A stretch of DNA of 64,000 nucleotides, from the NCBI GenBank assembly GCA_013396525.1, contig VWYX01000211.1, positions 1,015,073-1,079,072 on the forward strand. Direction: 5' to 3'. Both the position numbers and the translations under genes were made by a program. Every line of letters starts with the position of its first letter. The stretch's first letter is position 1. The stretch is from Chaetorhynchus papuensis. Its lineage: Eukaryota > Chordata > Aves > Passeriformes > Rhipiduridae. The notes under the pieces are model-generated. The model searched no databases and had not been told where the DNA came from. It saw nothing but the letters and a program-made list of their open reading frames with translations. Shown one piece after another: positions 1 to 14,150 of this stretch.

Positions 1-981
1 AATCAGAACCATTGAGTAACTTGCCATCTGTGTAAAATGTATCAGACCTCATGAGAAACTTGAATGGCAGAGTAAATTAGATGAAACCTTTTGATTTGGG
101 TGTACGTGTCAATAAATTTATTAAAGAGTAAAATTAGTTCTTTGGATGCTGTAATATTTGTCCTACAACGAAGAGGGCACTCATATTTTTAAAATTTAAA
201 AATATTAGAAGGATATAATATCTCTAAAATATTGTAATTTTTATTTATGAAACAGAGCAAGAAGTTAATAGAGTAAGAAAATAATTTATTGGAAAATATA
301 AAAATTAAAACCTTACTGTTGGTAACTTCTGAGTTGGTTAAAATTTGCATTTATCTGTAGTATAGTCCATTTGTGACCTTCATCGAGGAATGTGCAGCAC
401 TGTCAAAACTTCTTAAAATGAAGATTCTTCCAGAACAGTTTCTTTTTAGCATATCACAAATAGCTACTGATACTGTAATTGAATCACATTTGTTTAGCAA
501 GCTGGTTTTCTGAGTGTTTTTTGAGCATGAGTTCTTTCTGTTCATTAAACAGCAATGTTATATAAGCTTAGTGCAGCAGATAAGTAACTCATATGAAATA
601 AAAGCAAAAGCATAGTGCATTTTAAAATAACAGGGTGATCTTCAAACCTGAGATGTCATTTACAAGACAGAAAATGTGAATGTACTATTTTCACAGCTAT
701 AATGATACAGCCTATCAGTGCAAACTGGTTTATATAAATATAGTTGTTAAATACCTTTCATTTTGGTTTGGTGTGTTTATCAAATGGATCACTATGAAAA
801 TAATTTTTGTTATAGACAGATAGCAGAAACCACTTTCCAGGGGAAAAGAAATTAAACAGTGCTGTTATTACTTCCATCTAGTTGTTCCAATTCATCACAG
901 GAAAAAGATAGTTAAAATAAAGATTTCTTCAGACTGGCCTCATCTCAGCCTTTTGAGCCGTCCCACTAAACTCTACCTGAT

Positions 982-1000
982 AAAAAAAAAAAAAAAAAAA
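982..1000. repeat. Poly-A run
   Basis: Nineteen consecutive A followed by an A/G-rich tail. It could be a simple repeat or the tail of an unrecognised retrotransposed sequence, but no copied source sequence is evident upstream. Confidence 0.85.
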
Positions 1001-2435
1001 TTAAAAAGAAGAAGAAATAGATACTTTTGCCTGAAACATAAAAGACATGAAAATAGACACATTTTATCTTTCTCCCTTTGGAAAAGGGAAATATGTTGAA
1101 GTTCAAATAGATCTATACTTAAACAGAAAGATTTAGTGGATAAAAAGCAAAAGACATTTACATGTTTTATCTTAGATAAGAAACTTTAATATTCTAATCA
1201 GGCTGTGTAAAGTAGCCCAAAGGTGTTCATGTGGCACCATATAGAATTGTTTCAATATGAAGAAAGAGAACATAATACAGAATGAATACTCATTTTGTAG
1301 GGCTCATTACATGAATTCAGAATTTTGTTTAAGAAATTGGATCATTAATACATAAATCACAAAATTAATAAGTTCTTCCCTGTGCCAGAGGGAGAAGCCT
1401 CACCTCTTTTTAATGAAGTTTTTTCAAGAGATTTCAGTATTCTCTTCCTCTTTATAATAGAATCATTCCCCAATTTTGCAACAGTGGAAATATCCTCAGT
1501 TTTGCCTTTTATTTTTAGAAAATTCCCAGTTTCTTAATCTTCCCATATATCTTGGTTTAGGAAATACAGTTTCTTGAAACTTTTATTCTAGGATTCCAAT
1601 TTAATGAAATGCAAATTCTCTAGACCTAAAAGATAATTTTCAATTAGGTAAATTAGGAAATGAACTTTTATTTTACAATTTTGACAGTAAAGCAAGTTAC
1701 AAATTCTTGAAAGCTGGATGAGAGAAGGCCTCTGAGGGGTCAGTACAAGAGTCCGTATCACAAAATATACTTTATCAGTCACTTTTACAACAGGCTGGTA
1801 TAATATTTTACTTTCAGAAAGACTTATCCATTGAGAAAACATAAGATGGAAGGGAGATGGGCAGATGGAGTACTCAGATAGTGCAGAGTAGGATCTTCCT
1901 TTCCATAGTGAAACCTGGAAAAAATCCAAATAGGACTCATTGGTAAGAGCTTCTGATGGGGAGAGGTGAGGACCAGAAGCACCTGGAGGCAGTTCATGCA
2001 AGAATGGAGTGACATACATAAAATGCAAGAGTTTGGCTGCTGGAACTGGGTATGCAATTATTCTGACCTATTGACACCTTTACAGCGAAGCAGAAGAATC
2101 ACTAAACACACAGCTAGGAGAGCAAATGTTGCGAATACACCTATATTAATGTGGATTATTTTCTGGACCATTGAAAATTACTTTTTCACTTCTTATTTCC
2201 CACAGCACATTTTTGTTTAATTGAAAGATGAAAGTGACATAACATTTAATTTACTAGAATTTATAGAAAATGTGAAGTAGAAACAAACCCACCTAAGATG
2301 TCAACAAATCTGGTGAAAATGCCATTAAGAAAAAGCATCACTCATCCAGTTTCTTCCTTTTTTTTAAAAGAAATGAATGAAATAAAGACCTTATTTCATC
2401 ATATAAATAGCCATTTATGGAGAAAAGCAATACAG

Positions 2436-2486
2436 AAAAGTAAGGGAGAAAGATATAGAAAGAGTCAGGGAGAAAGGTAGAGAAGG
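2436..2486 (+). repeat. GA-rich imperfect tandem duplication
   Basis: Two adjacent purine-rich units of about 25 bases share the core agggagaaag followed by an a/g-rich tail. This is low-complexity sequence with no evidence of function. Confidence 0.5.
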
Positions 2487-5400
2487 AATCAACACCTACA
2501 AGCTGATGCCAAATTCAAACAGTAAATAAGGTCTATATTTTTTAATATAGTGTGTATTTATCTACTCAAGAAAATTCCTGCAAGTTATTAAGTTTAGGAG
2601 ATAAATAAATTATTGAAGTGAGATTTGACCAGATACGCGAAGTTCTTTCTTCACTTAATTTCCATTAATATATGATGCTGCTCTATAGGGGGAAAAAGAT
2701 TGGCACACTTTGTAATCTCAGCTGACTGCATTTAAATTGAAAGCTATATTTACAGTTTTTATTTTGGCAAATCTCTACAGAGAACAAAGAAAGACTAATT
2801 GTACTCTCACACATTTTTAATTCTGGAGAAATTCCACTTACTCGCTTCAAGTTGCTCTTCATCCAAGTGAAAGAATATACTTTGAACTTGGGTTACATGC
2901 TACTAACTTCCTTTTCCAGTGTTTCCAGATGCTTATGATTTTTTATTTAACATCTTTAGCTGGATCTGCATGCACACTCTGAGATTTCTATCGAAGACAC
3001 AAATTTGCATTTCCTTTCCATCAAAACCGCAGTTCAGCTGAGAGGTAGATGAACTTGTGCACGTATGGGCTTAGTCTGAAATGAAATAGAATATGGCTGC
3101 AAACTTCCAAATCCTGTAGCTCAGATGCTATCACTAAAACCTCTTATAGCCTTTGCAAAATAGAAAAATATTCTTGTGCTTTCATTGCATGAATAATAGA
3201 TCAAAGGTTTGGGACATAAACACAGTCACGTCACATTATCAGTATTTGTTTTACTTATTTTTATGGGTACATTAGAATTCAAAAATTTGTCTTATTCGAC
3301 CAGAATAACCCATATTAGAATTTCCCATACTGAGTATGAAGATACCATAGGAAAGACTATTGGATGTCTGTTTTGGTTCGTGTTAATGGTTTGTTACTGG
3401 AGTGACGTATTTCACAAGAGAAGGAGAAAAAGGAGATGATCTGATTTTCCCATTCCTCCTTTTGCTGTATTCACTTGCTAGAGGGGAGGTCTTGAAGCTG
3501 TCTGACCATTTATGGCCTCAACTAATATGTGTGCATCTTATGTTATAGTGACTGTTGCTTATGTTATATGACTCAGCTCTCTGGGTCTTCTCAGGCTTTC
3601 TGGGGAGATTCTAATTCAAATTAGAACCCAACTTCATTTAAAGCTATAGGTTTCAAGTTGAGAACTGAAATCTTTGTTAGGATAATTGTGATGAGAAGAT
3701 GGAAAACTATGCATTCAAATATATTCAAGGTCATTTTCCTTAAAAATGTGTGAAAGAAAACTGCAGCAACAGAGCATGAAGAGATGTAAAAACTTTAAAA
3801 TTTTACTGAGTGCCTTCTTTCTCACATTTCAGAAAACATGACCATTTTCTTTCTTATACTGTCTTTCCCTATTGATGTGTTTAGTAAAAGCATTTTAAAG
3901 CTTTAAAATAAAGACATGGTCTACTGAATTCTGAGATGCTGTGAGGTACTCAGTTTTTCACTTAAATAAAAACCTATATATTCTCAGGCTTCTGGATGCA
4001 TATAATTGAATCAATGCTTAAAAGCCAATAGGTTCTTGGATGCTTTCAATTAAATTTAGTGCATGAAAATAGCTTTTTTCTGGCCAATACTCACATATGC
4101 TCTTAATGCAACATCAGTAATCTTTTTATATGTGCATGTATAAATCAGGAGTGACTCTAATAATCTTAAGGGCCATGTACTGGAGAAACACCAGAATGAG
4201 ACTAGAATCAGGATTCAAAATTCTTTCATGACTGTAATCTGATCAATAATGAATTTGCATTAGTTTTGGAAATGTTAAAGTCAGGAAATAGTATCAGACT
4301 TTAATTTATTTTAGCAGATGTATGTGGGTTAGTCACAGGGTCCAGAAATCAAAGGAATGTGCACCTGGGAGCTGTGCTACCAAATGAGCTCATCTAAGTG
4401 TGGGATGCAAATAGAGCAAACCTGGTGAACAACTTGTCAGCGTGCAGGCTCCAGCCCTGCAGCCTGTTCTTCACAAGGGCCAAAATACTTTTCTTCAACC
4501 CAGATTTTTATGAAAACATATTCTGTATAAGATAAGCAGAGGTAGCCTTGGTATTGATTCAAAACTAGTTTATAAAAGCCAGGAGCCATTACATTTTGGC
4601 GTCTTGAAAACGACTCAAGATTTTGTCCACAGGAATTGGATTTAATGATCTTGATAGCTACTGACACATCAGTCTTTTCAGAATCCTTTCTGTCTGTATA
4701 ATTAAATTGAAAGTTGGCACCAGGGAATCTCAGGCTCTGTCAGGTAGTGTATGTTTTTCCTGGCCTAGAATGGAAAGACTGTACAGGCAATGGGGTACTA
4801 TTCTGCTTCACTGGATCGGTGGAAAAGAAAGAGAGATTGGTAGCAAGATTTTTGTCCATGGGTCGATTCAGTGTTCCGTTCACTAGGCTGCTGTTATTAA
4901 GGGTTCCTGTCTGAGGGCTGTTTTCTCTGACATACTTTGTTTACACGTGTTTGTTTTAAACAACATGCTATGTTTTTATGTAAACTGAGATCAAAGAAGA
5001 AAGTCTGCCTTTATTTTTTCTGCAGTGAAATTCCCTCCATTTTCCTCTATTTGTAGCTGTTGGCAGGTCTAATTTGTCAACTGTGTGACCATACACCATT
5101 TACAGTCCAGCTGCCATGTAGATTTATAACAAGGTTGGCACATTGGAAGACGCACAGACTTTTGCTCCTAGAATACTATTTCTCCATCCTAATTTGTCTG
5201 GCTTTTTTAATCATTATTTCTCCATTCCATACATACAAATATATAGGTATATGATCAAGAAAGTATTGTTTACAAATGTGATAACTGCACAGAGAAATGC
5301 AAATAAAATAATGCTTCCAAATATCTCCAAAATAGAGACAAAGAAAACTGAGTGATGGCAATGCAGTTGCTTTTTAAATCATTTTAATGCAAATTTTCAC

Positions 5401-8126
5401 TGAAGGGGAAGAATGATTTTTACTCTGATAGAAGATAACAACTTTTTCTGATTTATACAAAGTCTGAGTGAAAGTACTTTCCAAAGAGATAGACTAATAG
5501 AGCTGGTGGATAATAATAGAACTACATTTTTAAGCATTATTTGCTGTCAAAAAGTTGAAAATATTGAAGAGAAGAAAACTCACCTATATTTTGGGAAAAC
5601 AAACTTCATGGCTTCTCTCCTGATTTACAGTCAGGTCATTCCAGGATGGCACCGAAGCATGGAAATCAAGTCACTGAGTATTTATATGATGTTAACAAGC
5701 AATAATTGCAGATAAACATCACGTAGATATTTGTGTTGATGAATCTTACATCCCTAGAATTCGATTTGTAGTGTGTTTTTTGAGAATTTATCAAGCAATA
5801 ATTTTCTCTTTTGTACATAAAAAATGCATACAGGAAATTCCAAGTCATCTGGGAGAGCAGTAAAACCTGCCTGTACTCTTTTAAGCAGAATACAATTTCT
5901 AAAATTATGTCTATTATGATGTACACATGTGCCATCTGCCGTGCCTGTTCATTTATTAATTCAGCTTCTTTTTAATCCTACAGTGTTTTTTTATGTATTT
6001 TGACCCTATTAAGGATCTTGACCAATTGACAACAAAGCGGGGCCTGTAATGGCAAAGGCAGAGCATTCATTCTCGTCCCTTACAGAGGAGTTAGTGTGAC
6101 ACTATAAAGAAGGTTATGAATAGCAACAGAAGTTCTAACTCCTCTTGATAAAATTACTCCCTCTACTCATGCATTTGAGAGTTTTTAGCCAACAGCAGAA
6201 TGGTTTGAATTTACTGCCTTTCTTTGCCATACCTGTACTTAATCTTCAATAAGAAAGGTCTGGTGGGACCTTCCAAACCATGGTAGATCTTGAAGGTGAC
6301 ACCACACAGAGTGGAGGTCTAGAAATGTGCATCCCCTTAAGCATTTCTGAGGTAGTATTACTAGAGGAAAATTCTAGAAATTAAAGTATGCAGTATTTTT
6401 TGGGCAGGGGAAGAAAGGAAAAATTCTTCTCTATTAGAATGACTAAAGTGAGACGCATTGGAAATTGTGCCTCATAAAACTGATAAAACATTGTGATTGT
6501 TCTTACTGTTATTTCTTTTATATTTTATTTCTAAATTTAAACAGTAATTCAGATAAAAGCTCATATGTCAGATAAGTAATTATTTCTGCTTCCCTGGAGT
6601 TGGTCTGAAGTACCGCATCTAGTCAGTTGTTCAACAACCACGGCTGTTTCGGGCTTCACACTGAGAATTGGCTCTGGTGTGATAAAGCAAAAAACCCACA
6701 CATTCTCTCTTCAGTGCTCTCTTATTTTTTTTCCCCTTTAGAGCAGTCTGAGTATCTTCTTGGCTTTCATTAAGCAGGCCCTTCTTAAACTAAGTAAATA
6801 ACAATATTCCTTGCTTTGTGGTTACTATATTGTCCCTTTGTGACCATCAAGAACTTATATGTATGGAAAGAGCTGCAGGAATGCTCAAATTTTATATAAG
6901 CAAGATTATTTATTTTTTTATAAGGATGTAGATTTTATTGGTCTTAAACACAATCTGAAGACTCTGTTGTATAGTAAAAAAGATACTAGAGTAGCCTTGT
7001 TGTAGCATGACATACCGTAAAAGAGAAGAAGTTCAAGACAGGCAGTTCACAGTATCTGGTCAAGACGAATACGGTTAAAACATTAAAGATCTCAAGAGGT
7101 ATGCCAAACAACTCTCTGCTTTAAATTGCTGTGGTATATGCAATTTTATTTAAAGTGGGTTTGTGATTTGAATCAGGTCATTATAATAAATGTAATTGTT
7201 CTAATAATAGAAGTCTAAAATGTACTGAATATTCACTGAGTTTCATTATTTCCTTTACCCTTTTGAAGGAATTCTCGGTAAAAAGAGCTTCACTTTTAAA
7301 CTCATTTTGTTGCATAGGCAGGCATCTGTCTTATAGTTACACTTACATTTTGTCAGACAGAAATTCTGTTTATCATCTATGAATATTTAGATGTCCCATT
7401 GTCAGGTTATTCCATTATGAATATCTCCAATCCCATAACTCTTCCTATGACAAAGGGAAGAATAAATACTGGATAACATCTAATTCACATGTAAAAGCCA
7501 TCTGGTGGGGTGAGTAAGAGGGAAAAATAGCTTGTGGAGTTACTAATAATGAACAAGAGAGCTGTCCAGAAGAGGAAGACTCCTGTTCCTGTCAGATTTG
7601 ATCTAAAAAGGCTTTTGGAGGCCTGGAGATACTGGACAAAAAGACAAACCTTTTTTCAAGGTGCAATGGATGCTTACCTTTTTATTTGTCAACAGTAGAG
7701 AGATGTGTTAAAGAGAGTGCTGACTTCTCGTTATTTGAAATCTTTGTTCATGTCCCTTGGAGGTTCACACTCTCATCAGATCATTGTTTACTCCTCCCCC
7801 ACAAAAAACTTCCAATAGGGGACTGACTGACCATCTGTAAAGCAGTTCAAATGTTTTATTCCAGCTGAGAGGAATTTCATATTGTTGTGGTTTTGTGATC
7901 TGAGATTCGATGCATTGGCATTTTGTAGATGGATCTATGAAAATTATGTGAACAAACAGAAAATATAAAGACAAAAAAGGGATAATTGGTGAAACAGAAT
8001 ATATGCTGCCTAGGTGCTAACCAGAGGTAGAAATGTAAACATTGATGTCATAAAGCTAAAGATGTCTATTTAGCCCTCAATAGACTTATTAGTCATTTTT
8101 TCCCATATATTACCTACAATCTTATT

Positions 8127-8187
8127 CTGTGTGTGTATATGTGTATGTGTATGCATAAACATATAAGTATGTGTGCATGCATAAACT
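8127..8187. repeat. GT/AT microsatellite
   Basis: Alternating gt and at steps (gtgtgtgtatatgtgtatg) run into two copies of the decamer atgcataaac. It is a compound imperfect dinucleotide repeat. Confidence 0.75.
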
Positions 8188-8514
8188 AAATTTTATCTAT
8201 CTATACTTAGTCCTTTACAACTATTTGAAGCAGTCTAATGATCCCAGTGTTCTTCAAAGTTACTTAGACTGGTTGTAATGCCACAACCTAGATATGACTG
8301 TAATTAGCACCACCCTTTCTCATAAGAGGCTTTATTTTTGCAAAATTTCTGACCTTCATTCTGGATCATTGTTCAGGTAAAGAACAGTTCCTGATCTATA
8401 GAACAGTTGGCAGAACAAATGAAGAATTTTTTGTTTGGAGAGTGGAGGGGACTTCTGCTATGTTATGGCTTTTTAAAACAAGGAATTTTTCTGCTTGCTT
8501 GATTTTCTTAAAAG

Positions 8515-8573
8515 TGAGAAATTTTGGTTATGGAAGTAGTGAAATAGCAGTAACAGAAAATTTACCCTGTAAG
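8515..8573 (+). CDS. Weak candidate internal exon
   Basis: A pyrimidine-leaning tract ending in AG (8513-8514) precedes 59 bases. They end at a near-consensus donor, AAG followed by gtaagg at 8574. One frame is open through the segment (RNFGYGSSEIAVTENLPCK), entering with two bases of a codon and leaving in phase 0. That outgoing phase is compatible with the stronger exon at 38090. Only 19 codons are involved and an open frame this short arises often by chance. The encoded residues match nothing I recognise. The donor is the strongest element, and the case as a whole is weak. Confidence 0.15.
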
Positions 8574-11500
8574 GTAAGGTGCCTTATCCAGTTATTAGTA
8601 TTTCTTCTTATTAAAACAGTGTGATTTTGAAGTAAAAATTAATTTTAATTGGTACCTGAGTGCTTTAAAAAGAGAATCTTCATTGCTTGTTTGTGACACT
8701 TGAGCTTTTTTTTTTTTCACAAATGAAAGCTGTGAAAGAATATTGTATGCCCTGTGTTCTGGAAGACCACCTATCTTGTATTTGAAGATATTTTAGTTAA
8801 GATTGGTGTTGTGTCTTACTGAGCTTACTCATCTTTGTTCCTCTTGTAACACATGATCTATTGAAATGTCTGAAGATTAAAGAACTATATTGAGGAAGCA
8901 CTAGAAATAATTTTGTGTTGATTGAGGTCAAGAGTTTAATAAATTATTTCAATTATTTGTGTGTCAGCTAGAGTCTTTCTGTTTTAAAAGATTTAAAAAC
9001 AAAGATGATCTTCCAAGGCTATAGTAGTAAACACTTTTTAAACACAGAGAATTTTTGCATAAATTGTGTGAAAGCTGAATCAGGTAGAGGTGAAGCTGCC
9101 ACAGCTCCGTGTCCCCAGGTCCAGCTACTACCAAGCATAACCACACACACGAATTCATGTGTGCACCCAGTAACTGGCCTTTAGATGTAGTGTCAGACCC
9201 ATTCTACCCACTAGTGGGGCCTTCTCAACCCAAATACACATTTTCACACAAGCACACGTGTGCCCACATGCATGCTTCCCTCTCAGTTCTCTGCCCTGGC
9301 ACTTCCTGTAGCCACCTTACACACTCTGGTCTTTCCATCTCTTTACACAGACATACAGCCTCTTTGATCCCTGGATCCCAGGCCAATTACCCAACTCACC
9401 ATCCAGCCCAGCCTGGTGTTTTTCCTGACTTGTGCTGACATGTCACACATTCCAGTGGTGGCCCACACTCCTGTAGGCCTTGCTCCTACTCCAGTTGCTG
9501 CTGCTCAGGCATCCCACATCCATGTTCACAAGACAGAGAAATGGAGTTTAATAAGACAACAGGACCGACCAGGTACAAGGAATGGCCAGACAAACAGTGT
9601 TGAACTCCTGCTTGTTACCAGCTTATTCTAACCCCTTATCCCTCCGTATTCCTAGACTTGTTCCTGCCCAAACCATTCAGGTACGTGAGAGTTTTTCCCT
9701 GGCCTGGCAGCAATGGGTGTCCACCCCAGCCATGGGGCTGGTCATCTCCTGTGATATCTGGGGTAAAGTTTGGGCCAGGGTCTCTGCCGTGCCCATGTGC
9801 CTCTGTCCTCCTTCAGTTTACTAGAAAAAACAGTGAAAGGTTTTGATCTTCTCATTAAAAGAAATTGATTTGTTTTCTTTGTTTAACTGTTTTGAATGAA
9901 GATTTCTGTAGTTGAATAGAATATGTTCATTCCCCAAGCCGAAAACAAATACAAACCCTAAAGATATAAACAGTTTCCTTCAGCATTTAGGTTTCTGTTG
10001 AGTTTATAAATCAGCTAAGTAGTAGGACCATTAAGGTAGTACTGGAAATATGTGAGCTGGAGGTTTCTGAAGAAAAAGCATGAGAATCAAGGAGGCCTGT
10101 ACTGACACTGAAAGGACCTCATCCTTCTACTTGTTCTGAATGCAGTACTGATAGATTTTTGTTGTTGATGTTGAAAACTCTCAAAAAACATGTCTCTCTA
10201 TAAGGACAAAAACAAAGGTGATCTTTCTTCATGTCTCATATTCCTGGTGAGAGCACAACAGAAGACAAATTCTACTTCCTCTCCTTGAAATCATGCAGTT
10301 CATAAGTGAGGTATGAGGAAGTAATATATGTGTAGAAAATTCTATAATTTTCAAAGCATGAAGAATTTTTAAAATTTGTAGTGAGAACTGTACTGGAACA
10401 GTTTTCCAGCTTAAAAGACAAGCTTCCACCTTTTGTCCCTTTGGGAAACATAAACATGGGGTCATTCCATTAAATTATGTATACCATCATTTTTAAATTT
10501 ACTATTCAATGAAAGCATATATAAATATGAATTTATAAATAAACATCTTCCTGACAGTGTGTCTAAAATAAAATTTCTTATTTATCCCACATAAAATCAT
10601 AAGGTGATGTTTAAATGGACTGGAAAAAAATATCTGTATGATTCTTTAATAACTAATTTTCTGAAGGTATTGTTAACCTGGAAACAGAAAATAGCATTGT
10701 TAATATCAAATATTACCTAACCAGGGGCAGGGGGAGGGAAGACCATGTTTAGAATTTGGTCACAGAAAATATAGCTCAAAGCTCAGGCCTTAACTAGGTG
10801 AAAAACATTTGAAACCAGTTTGACTGCAGGTGTTTAGTGACTAATTTTTCTATAGAACAAAAGATGTACAAAACCATAGATGCCTTCTTCAAATTCTCCT
10901 TTATACAATTTGATTTTAATCCCCAATTTTAGGACTTTTCTACACCTGACTTTTAGATAGTAAAATCACATTTTCTTTAGTAGGCCAGCATAAAGAGAGG
11001 AGGAATAGAAAACACAATTAAGTTTTAATTCATTCAATATGTAGGATTTTTGAAATGCTACTTGCAGGAAAAAATTTACTCTCTTTTTTTGTCTGCAGTC
11101 TCCAGTGATTTCTCAGACAAGAAATAAAACACTATACAGGATTGCTCTATATTTTAAAATGCCATATTTTTCTCTTGTATTTCTGGTTTGGGAATCCATT
11201 AGAATAGAGTGCATGTTGGCTATAGCAGCTGCCTTCAAATGCAGCAGGGGAAAATAAATAAAAACCACATCCCTTTCCAAACAGAAAATTAGCATAATTA
11301 TGAGAGACTCATGCCAGTGAGCTCCACCACATGCTCAGGTATGTGAACATGAGTATAAACAGTAAGAGGATGCTCTATATTGACTGGGATATTATTAGCA
11401 GGCAACATAATCAGTGGGAAAATAATATTTTCAGTTTCTACTGGAGCTGGTAGCGGGCTGGAGCCCCAAGAAGTGGGTGGTGACTGCTGTTCTGCCTCCT

Positions 11501-13953
11501 TCACCAGCCTCCTGGTGGTGGTCCCAAAACCTTCCCCACCCTTTCCAGTCCCTTACTGCCACCTGTGTGTTCAAAGAACATTGGAACCATTGCACTTGCT
11601 AGTCGATGCAAATGAAAAACCCAAAACCAACAAAAGCAGTCAACCCTTTTAAAAATAATTACTGCAAGCATTTATATACTTTAAAAAGAGTATGTCCAAC
11701 TTTTGCAGTTTGTCTTTCTCTGATTCCTAGCTTGGCATAAACACAGTTTAAGATGCCAGATAAAACTGTTTCAGAGGAAAGCTACAAATGACTGGAAGGG
11801 GAATAGCTGAGCAAGAAGGTAAAGGAGAATAGATGAATAGAGAGGAAAAGCTGAGTTTTATAAAATGGCTGTTTTGTTATACTTACACTTAATAATGCAC
11901 TTAATTTTGTTACCATCCGTGTTTCGTAGGGGCTTAAAATTTGATTGATGCTGCCTCTGTTCTTCTAGAGATGACTGATTACTTCAAAAGGGAAATTAAA
12001 TCTCCATGACAAAAAAATGTGTTCAGAATTAAGTTCATAATTGTATTTACAGGCAGCAGCTCACATTTGTTTTAATATGTCAGGATGCTTTTTTTCTGAT
12101 GCTTGCTTATATGACCTGAAAGACTATGTTGCTAAGTTCAAATGAAAATTAGAAATATGTACAATGCTTAATAAAACTCAGAACAGGTGGGAGGGGAAAA
12201 GCTATTCAAGGTTTCCAGCATTAAAAAAAAAGGGATGGGTATACCAAATGACACTCAGGAAAAAAGTAAAGGAAAATATGTGCTGAGCATGGTCTGGATG
12301 CCAGCTTTAGAGATAATTTTTTTCTCACAGGAGCTGTTCCTGTTCCCAAATCTAAGGGAAAAATGTAATACCATGTGCTGTACCTCTCTTAGTGTTTGCC
12401 TTTCAGACAGCTAAACTAAATTTTTCTCTTTATAGATTTTCTTTGTCACTTTAACAAGTATCTTATACATAGCACTGTAACAGTTATTGCTAGAACACAG
12501 TAACCAAAAAAGTTTTTAGGTCAGAGATTATAAATGAAAGAAAGAGCATTATAGGAGATATGAAATGCATTTTTATCAAGCCACATCATCAGATCCTAAG
12601 GATTTTGCTCGGAAACTAAGTAGAAATCCATGCTGCATAAAAAGGAAGAGGTTTTCAGAACTGTTCATGTGGGTCTGGACACCAGAAACTGTTAAAATAA
12701 AAAGAAATATGACAAAGTTCATTTGATTAACTTGCTTGTTTTCCCCTCTAAAAATGTCATAAGGCAATGTATGATCACATGAGACAGCATCCAACGGCAG
12801 AGGTAGAAAGCTATCTACTGCAACAATTTAACTTAAGTTTGTAGGGCTTCTGTTGCCAAGGGATCCAAACACCGCTGAAATCTTAATTACTTTATCCTTA
12901 TGGCAGCTAAAGTGAAGGCTATATTGTGTCTTGGTTCTTATCTGTAAAAAGGACTCTTACACTGCCTTTAACCTCCCTCAAGATGTTTCAACCATCCCAG
13001 AGTATGGAATAAGACTTCAAAATGAGACTGTTTTCAGAGCTTTACTACTTGGAGCTATTAAAAATAAAATCTAAAGCTCAGGAGAGGAAGCATGTCATGA
13101 AAAGAGAATGGAGAGCTGACATTTAGTGTGGTTGTAGGTCTTCCTCTTCAGGTGGTTAGTCACTTTGCTATTAGGCTTAGTGTACTTACACAGGTTAAAT
13201 ACTGAGTCCAGGTATAGGAAACACAAACATCTTTTTAGACACTTCTGTCCTGTAAAGTCGGTAGTTAAAATGCCAGGTAAAAATCACAAGTCTGTACAAT
13301 TCATAAGAGTTCCACTAATTTCTTACAGATTTTACAAATAGCACAATACTCGTTCCCCACTCTCATTTTTCAAGGAACACAATACTCATATGATAAAGAT
13401 ATATCCAAGTCTGGAGCTTCTTATTGCATTAAGAGGACATGGGAGTTTTATGTATAAGGAATTTTTCAACATTGTGGTGTTGCTAATTACTAAAGCAAAC
13501 TGATGAAGCATTCTGGATGCTGGTAAAGTCCTTCCTGAGGATATTTTTTTCTCTCCCATGATCCTCCTACAAAATAAAGAGATTACACAAATTAAAAAAA
13601 AAAATAGTGGACTCTTCTAATGCAATCTTTCATTTTTCCTTCTATTTCTGCTTCTGGAAAAATATCCCTCTAAAATCATTAATTTCCCTCAGAGCACACG
13701 GTATGCAGCTATACAGCATATTCAGTAAGAATTTGTTCACAATTGGAGAAGTCTTATAAATTTGGAACTTGCTGTAGGTGGGTAGATTTTGTAAGACATT
13801 AGGTACACTCAGTGTCATGTTCTAACTCAAAATGACATGTAAAATTTATTTAAAGCTCAAGAACCTGTCTAAGTTCTGTGACTTAAAACTGTCACCACTG
13901 CAAGTCTTAATTAAAACATGCTGATACTTGCTCATACTGCAAACCCTCAGCGC
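8574..13953. other. Mostly AT-rich non-coding DNA
   Basis: Apart from the GC-rich patch at about 9085-9825 (separate entry) and a mildly GC-enriched stretch near 11440-11600, this is AT-rich sequence with no recognised repeat, RNA gene or convincing exon. Confidence 0.55.
9085..9825 (-). mobile_element. GC-rich patch, possible LTR-derived sequence
   Basis: Base composition changes abruptly from AT-rich flanks to about 740 bases rich in C and CA on the plus strand, then changes back. Read on the minus strand it contains TTATTAAAC near 9550, a plausible ATTAAA polyadenylation signal followed by CT/GT-rich sequence, as in many avian LTRs. I could not find a convincing TG...CA boundary pair with target duplication. 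An unrelated unique GC-rich segment remains possible. Orientation and class are inferred. Confidence 0.3.
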
Positions 13954-14150
13954 ATAGAATCATAGAATATCCTGAGCTGAAAGGGACCCTCAAGGATCAC
14001 TGAGTCCACCTCCTGGCCCTGCACAGGACAGCCCCAAAAATAACACCATGTGCTGAAAGTGTTTTCCAAGACTTTCTTGCACTCTGTCAAGCTTGGTATC
14101 ATGATCACTCCCCTGGGAAGCCTATTCCAGTGCCCAGCTACCCTCTGTCT
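13954..14150 (-). mobile_element. CR1 LINE, truncated 3' tail
   Basis: The plus strand begins with atagaatcatagaat, the reverse complement of the CR1 3'-terminal octamer repeat. It then continues with sequence I recognise as the CR1 3' UTR and the end of the pol frame, including the phrase ctcctggccctgcacagga and the segment around ttccagtgcccagctaccc. The element is therefore on the minus strand. It is heavily 5'-truncated, keeping only about 200 bases, as is usual for CR1. No coding capacity remains. Confidence 0.88.

Larger units (their letters stand above)
1..8514. other. AT-rich non-coding DNA, no gene recognised
   Basis: This stretch is AT-rich with stops dense in all frames. The only longer open frames are chance-like. 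It contains a 19-base A run (982-1000), a GA-rich imperfect duplication near 2436-2486 and a GT/AT microsatellite (8127-8187). A weak minus-strand exon-like segment at 1915-1982 is discussed under findings. No transposon family was recognised. Confidence 0.6.

Noticed and set aside
3209..3439. 76-codon frame with two hydrophobic stretches and a basic tail
   Set aside because: It begins at TTG, has no promoter, splice or conservation evidence, and hydrophobic runs are common in T-rich DNA.
9066..9840. Near-matching gtgaaag flanks as a target duplication around the GC-rich patch
   Set aside because: TG/CA ends and equal-length duplications cannot be satisfied together, so the match is probably chance.
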